Positions 6,848 through 8,379 of a stretch of 8,379 nucleotides of DNA are shown piece by piece. Each line of letters opens with the position of its first letter. The stretch's first letter is position 1. The DNA is from CAZTII01 sp964613305 (GTDB lineage Bacteria > Bacillota_I > Bacilli_A > Erysipelotrichales > Erysipelotrichaceae). The notes under the pieces are model-generated. The model was not told the DNA's origin. It was given only the letters and a program-made list of their open reading frames with translations, and ran no database searches. Position numbers and translations under genes: made by a program. The stretch covers positions 1 to 8,379 of the forward strand of contig CAZTII010000072.1 in the NCBI GenBank assembly GCA_964613305.1, given 5' to 3'.

Positions 6848-7162
6848 TTACACCTCCTGTATATCTACTTTTATAAACTTTGGATACTCATCTTGAAGTG
6901 TCATTAATGAATATTTTCCCACTTGCATGATTGTCTGGGTCATTTCATCTTGAACTTCATTGACTTCAATAATAACATTAGCCTCGCTTATTTGAATGTT
7001 GCAATCACTACCAAGTTGATCTAAAGAATTACAAAGTCCATATGCAATAGCACTAGCTCCTGCACACACCAAATCAAATCCTCTTTTTGCATATCCAGCA
7101 TGCCCACTTAGTTGCATCCTTTTAATACGCCCATCAACAAGGTTAATGCTGACAACAATCAT
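6848..7162 (-). CDS. prp: Ribosomal-processing cysteine protease Prp (YsxB family)
   Basis: Prp removes the N-terminal extension of L27 in Firmicutes and related bacteria, a step needed for functional ribosomes. The 104-residue protein carries the family signature GHAGYAKRGFDLVCAGAS (residues 20-37). It contains the catalytic His21 and Cys33, with Asp30 between them. The usual small alpha/beta fold follows, including a GLCNSL helix. Length is typical for the family. It sits between rplU and rpmA, the conserved position. The ATG at 7162 lies 2 nt after the rplU stop, with GAGG (7173-7170) 7 nt upstream inside the rplU end, so it is likely translationally coupled to rplU. An L27 with a cleavable extension in the next gene supports the function directly. 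Confidence 0.95.
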   Translation of the reverse strand: MIVVSINLVDGRIKRMQLSGHAGYAKRGFDLVCAGASAIAYGLCNSLDQLGSDCNIQISEANVIIEVNEVQDEMTQTIMQVGKYSLMTLQDEYPKFIKVDIQEV

Positions 7163-7164
7163 CC

Positions 7165-7476
7165 TTAAGCCTCAATTGATTTAATTACTAGTTTTGTGTA
7201 TGGTTGACGATGGCCTTGTTTACGACGTGTAGAACCTTTTTTAGCTTTGTATTTGAAAATAGTAATTTTTTTAGATTTTCCTTGTTTTTCAACAACACAA
7301 GTAACTTTAGCTCCTTCAACATAAGGGCTACCAACTTTCATTGTATCATTAGAATATAATACAACTTTGTCAATTACGATTTCACTACCAGCTTCAGCCT
7401 CAATTTTTTCAACGAAAATTTCTTGACCTTCTTCAACACGAATTTGTTTACCACCTGTTTCGATTACTGCGTACAT
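7165..7476 (-). CDS. rplU: 50S ribosomal protein L21 (bL21)
   Basis: L21 binds 23S rRNA early in 50S assembly. The 103-residue product starts MYAVIETGGKQIRVEEG and ends with the KAKKGSTRRKQGHRQPYT segment characteristic of L21, so the family match is clear and full length. The ATG at 7476 is set by AGGAGGTG (7488-7481). An upstream TTG at 7509 would add 11 residues that belong to the leader and have no family counterpart. It is the first gene after the promoter at 7581-7609 and the structured leader, and is followed after 2 nt by prp. Expression is probably autoregulated through the leader. Confidence 0.97.
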   Translation of the reverse strand: MYAVIETGGKQIRVEEGQEIFVEKIEAEAGSEIVIDKVVLYSNDTMKVGSPYVEGAKVTCVVEKQGKSKKITIFKYKAKKGSTRRKQGHRQPYTKLVIKSIEA

Positions 7477-7480
7477 ACGA

Positions 7481-7488
7481 CACCTCCT
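7481..7488 (-). promoter_or_regulatory. Ribosome binding site of rplU
   Basis: AGGAGGTG lies 4 nt before the ATG at 7476 (6 nt from the AGGAGG core). It excludes the longer TTG start at 7509. Confidence 0.75.
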
Positions 7489-7509
7489 GCCTTTCAATAG
7501 ACTCGCCAA

Positions 7510-7574
7510 TTAGGGGGCTTTTAGCACTTATCCCTTTTTTGTGCGGTTACAGAAGTCATGGAAGACTCTATAAC
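7510..7574 (-). promoter_or_regulatory. Ribosomal protein L21 leader (rplU autoregulatory RNA)
   Basis: The 5' leader between the predicted start (about 7574) and the rplU ribosome binding site is structured. Hairpin 1 pairs UUAUAGAGUC (7573-7564) with GACUUCUGUAA (7557-7547), about 10 bp with one bulge and a 6-nt loop. Next, GCAC (7544-7541) can pair with GUGC (7527-7524), enclosing AAAAAA and GGG. The GGG (7534-7532) can pair with the C-run at 7517-7513, giving a possible H-type pseudoknot. Firmicutes are known to carry an L21 leader motif at this position upstream of rplU. I assign it by position and overall style and have not run a covariance model. Confidence 0.65.
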
Positions 7575-7580
7575 ATTGGA

Positions 7581-7609
7581 ATTTTACCACATCAAAATAC
7601 AATAGTCAA
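7581..7609 (-). promoter_or_regulatory. Sigma-A type promoter of the rplU operon
   Basis: TTGACT (-35, 7609-7604) and TAAAAT (-10, 7586-7581) are separated by exactly 17 nt. TGG precedes the -10 as an extended element. Each hexamer has a single mismatch to consensus (TTGACA, TATAAT). The predicted start is near 7574, giving a leader of about 98 nt. This is the strongest promoter I see in the window. Confidence 0.8.
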
Positions 7610-7634
7610 TCGAACAAATTCATTTATTATCGAT

Positions 7635-8379
7635 TTAGCGATAAAATTTATCTTTTAACAATGCAATAAATGGTGTTTTCCGTGCAGCTGATTCCGCATA
7701 CTCTTCCATTTGTCTGGCAATCGGTATAAAGCTATCAACAATAAAACCATCCAATTGTTCATTTTTCATTTCATTTAATACTTCCAACGCTTCTTCTACA
7801 TCCAACTTATCACGATAAGAACGAGTTGATGTTAGTGCATCAAATACATCTGCTACCGCAATAATTTTAGCCGCAAGTGGTATTTCATCACCTTTCAATC
7901 CTTCTGGATAACCTAAACCATTAATTCGTTCATGATGATACAATACCGCATCTTTACAATCATCAAAAAAATGAGACGAACTTAAAATGGCATAACCTGA
8001 AATTGGATGTTTTTTGATTTCTTCAAATTCTAGAGATGTTAATGGACCAGGCTTTCTTAGAATCGATGTATTCGTTGTTATTTTACCAATATCATGCAAT
8101 AAGGCACTTAATTCAATCGTATGTACATCGTTGTAACCTATTTCTTTCGCAATTGCTCCTGAATAAATCGCAACTCGTTCGGAATGTCCTTTCGTATAAT
8201 TATCTACTTCTTCTACTGCTTTAATAAGCATCGCAATCATATCAAAATACGTTTCTTGAGTTTCATGTTCTTTATTTTTTAATCGCGTCGAAAGTTGATT
8301 CACCGATTGAGCAATATCATCAAATTCTTTAGATATGACCCCTTCTACTTCACCATCAAATTCACCATAGGAAATTTGA
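7635..8379 (-). CDS. HD-GYP domain cyclic-di-GMP phosphodiesterase, 5' end outside window
   Basis: HD-GYP proteins hydrolyse cyclic di-GMP at a di- or trinuclear metal centre and act as signalling enzymes. Counting from the first whole codon at the window edge (8378), 247 residues are visible. The catalytic motifs are all present: GHSERV (His65), LLHDIGK (HD at 95-96), KKHPISG (124-128), HHERINGLGYP (HHE at 148-150, GYP at 156-158) and ADVFDALTSTRSYR. The reading frame stays open to the right edge, so the GTG at 8303 is an internal Val and not the start. The first visible residues (EGVISKEFDDIAQSVNQL) resemble the end of a HAMP linker followed by a short coiled coil. This suggests a membrane-bound sensor N-terminus outside the window, but that is inference. 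It lies upstream of, and in the same direction as, the rplU promoter. I see no clear terminator between them. Confidence 0.9.
   Translation of the reverse strand, partial: QISYGEFDGEVEGVISKEFDDIAQSVNQLSTRLKNKEHETQETYFDMIAMLIKAVEEVDNYTKGHSERVAIYSGAIAKEIGYNDVHTIELSALLHDIGKITTNTSILRKPGPLTSLEFEEIKKHPISGYAILSSSHFFDDCKDAVLYHHERINGLGYPEGLKGDEIPLAAKIIAVADVFDALTSTRSYRDKLDVEEALEVLNEMKNEQLDGFIVDSFIPIARQMEEYAESAARKTPFIALLKDKFYR

Noticed and set aside
7477..7509. Eleven-residue N-terminal extension of L21 from a TTG
   Set aside because: No L21 has it, it covers the leader and ribosome binding site, and the ATG at 7476 is ideally placed.
7617..7645. Hairpin TTATCG-CTAAAT-CGATAA at the end of the HD-GYP gene as a terminator
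   Set aside because: The stem is only 6 bp and AT-rich, overlaps the stop codon and has no U-run after it.
8036..8224. Plus-strand open frame of 62 residues ending in a Leu run
   Set aside because: It is antisense to the HD-GYP catalytic region; the Leu run is the reverse of acidic and Ile-rich codons.
1..8379. tRNA genes, CRISPR arrays, prophage or defence genes
   Set aside because: No cloverleaf-like segments, regularly spaced repeats or recognisable phage or defence proteins were seen; the window is almost fully covered by housekeeping genes.

Overview
This is an AT-rich stretch in which every recognisable gene lies on the minus strand, so the biological reading direction runs from high to low coordinates. 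Gene content points to a low-GC Firmicute: rplU-prp-rpmA-obgE order, an L27 with the N-terminal extension removed by Prp, ruvAB without ruvC, DivIB-type FtsQ, and AGGAGG ribosome binding sites. Something near the Erysipelotrichia is my best guess, but that is inference from the gene order and protein style, not a tested placement.

Reading order: (1) the 3' part of an HD-GYP cyclic-di-GMP phosphodiesterase gene, open at the right edge (7635-8379). (2) A 158-nt regulatory gap with a good extended -10 promoter (7581-7609) and a structured leader that looks like the ribosomal L21 leader (about 7510-7574). (3) A tightly packed group: rplU (L21), prp (L27-processing cysteine protease), rpmA (L27), a terminator-like hairpin (6528-6557), obgE (ribosome-assembly GTPase), ruvA and ruvB (Holliday junction branch migration). 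(4) An unrecognised 69-residue two-helix membrane protein (3442-3651). (5) A cell-wall and division group: murG, murB, ftsQ/divIB, with gene overlaps and possibly its own weak promoter. (6) The N-terminal two thirds of an AzlC-type amino-acid export permease, starting 4 nt after ftsQ and losing its family similarity at about position 50, close to the left edge.

The ribosome block makes two large-subunit proteins, the protease that matures one of them, and a GTPase that acts on the 50S particle. The murG-murB-ftsQ block covers lipid II synthesis, the UDP-MurNAc branch of precursor supply and the divisome. Gaps between genes from rplU to azlC are mostly 2-50 nt, consistent with one or two long transcripts. 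Several starts are better placed at internal ATGs than at the longest possible start: rplU, ruvB, murB, azlC and the small membrane protein.

Most of the window is conserved housekeeping DNA and I see no evidence for a wholly new system. The items most worth a second look are the broken AzlC junction at the left edge, the sequence match between the L21 leader and the rpmA-obgE hairpin, the degenerate G5 motif of ObgE, and the unknown small membrane protein.
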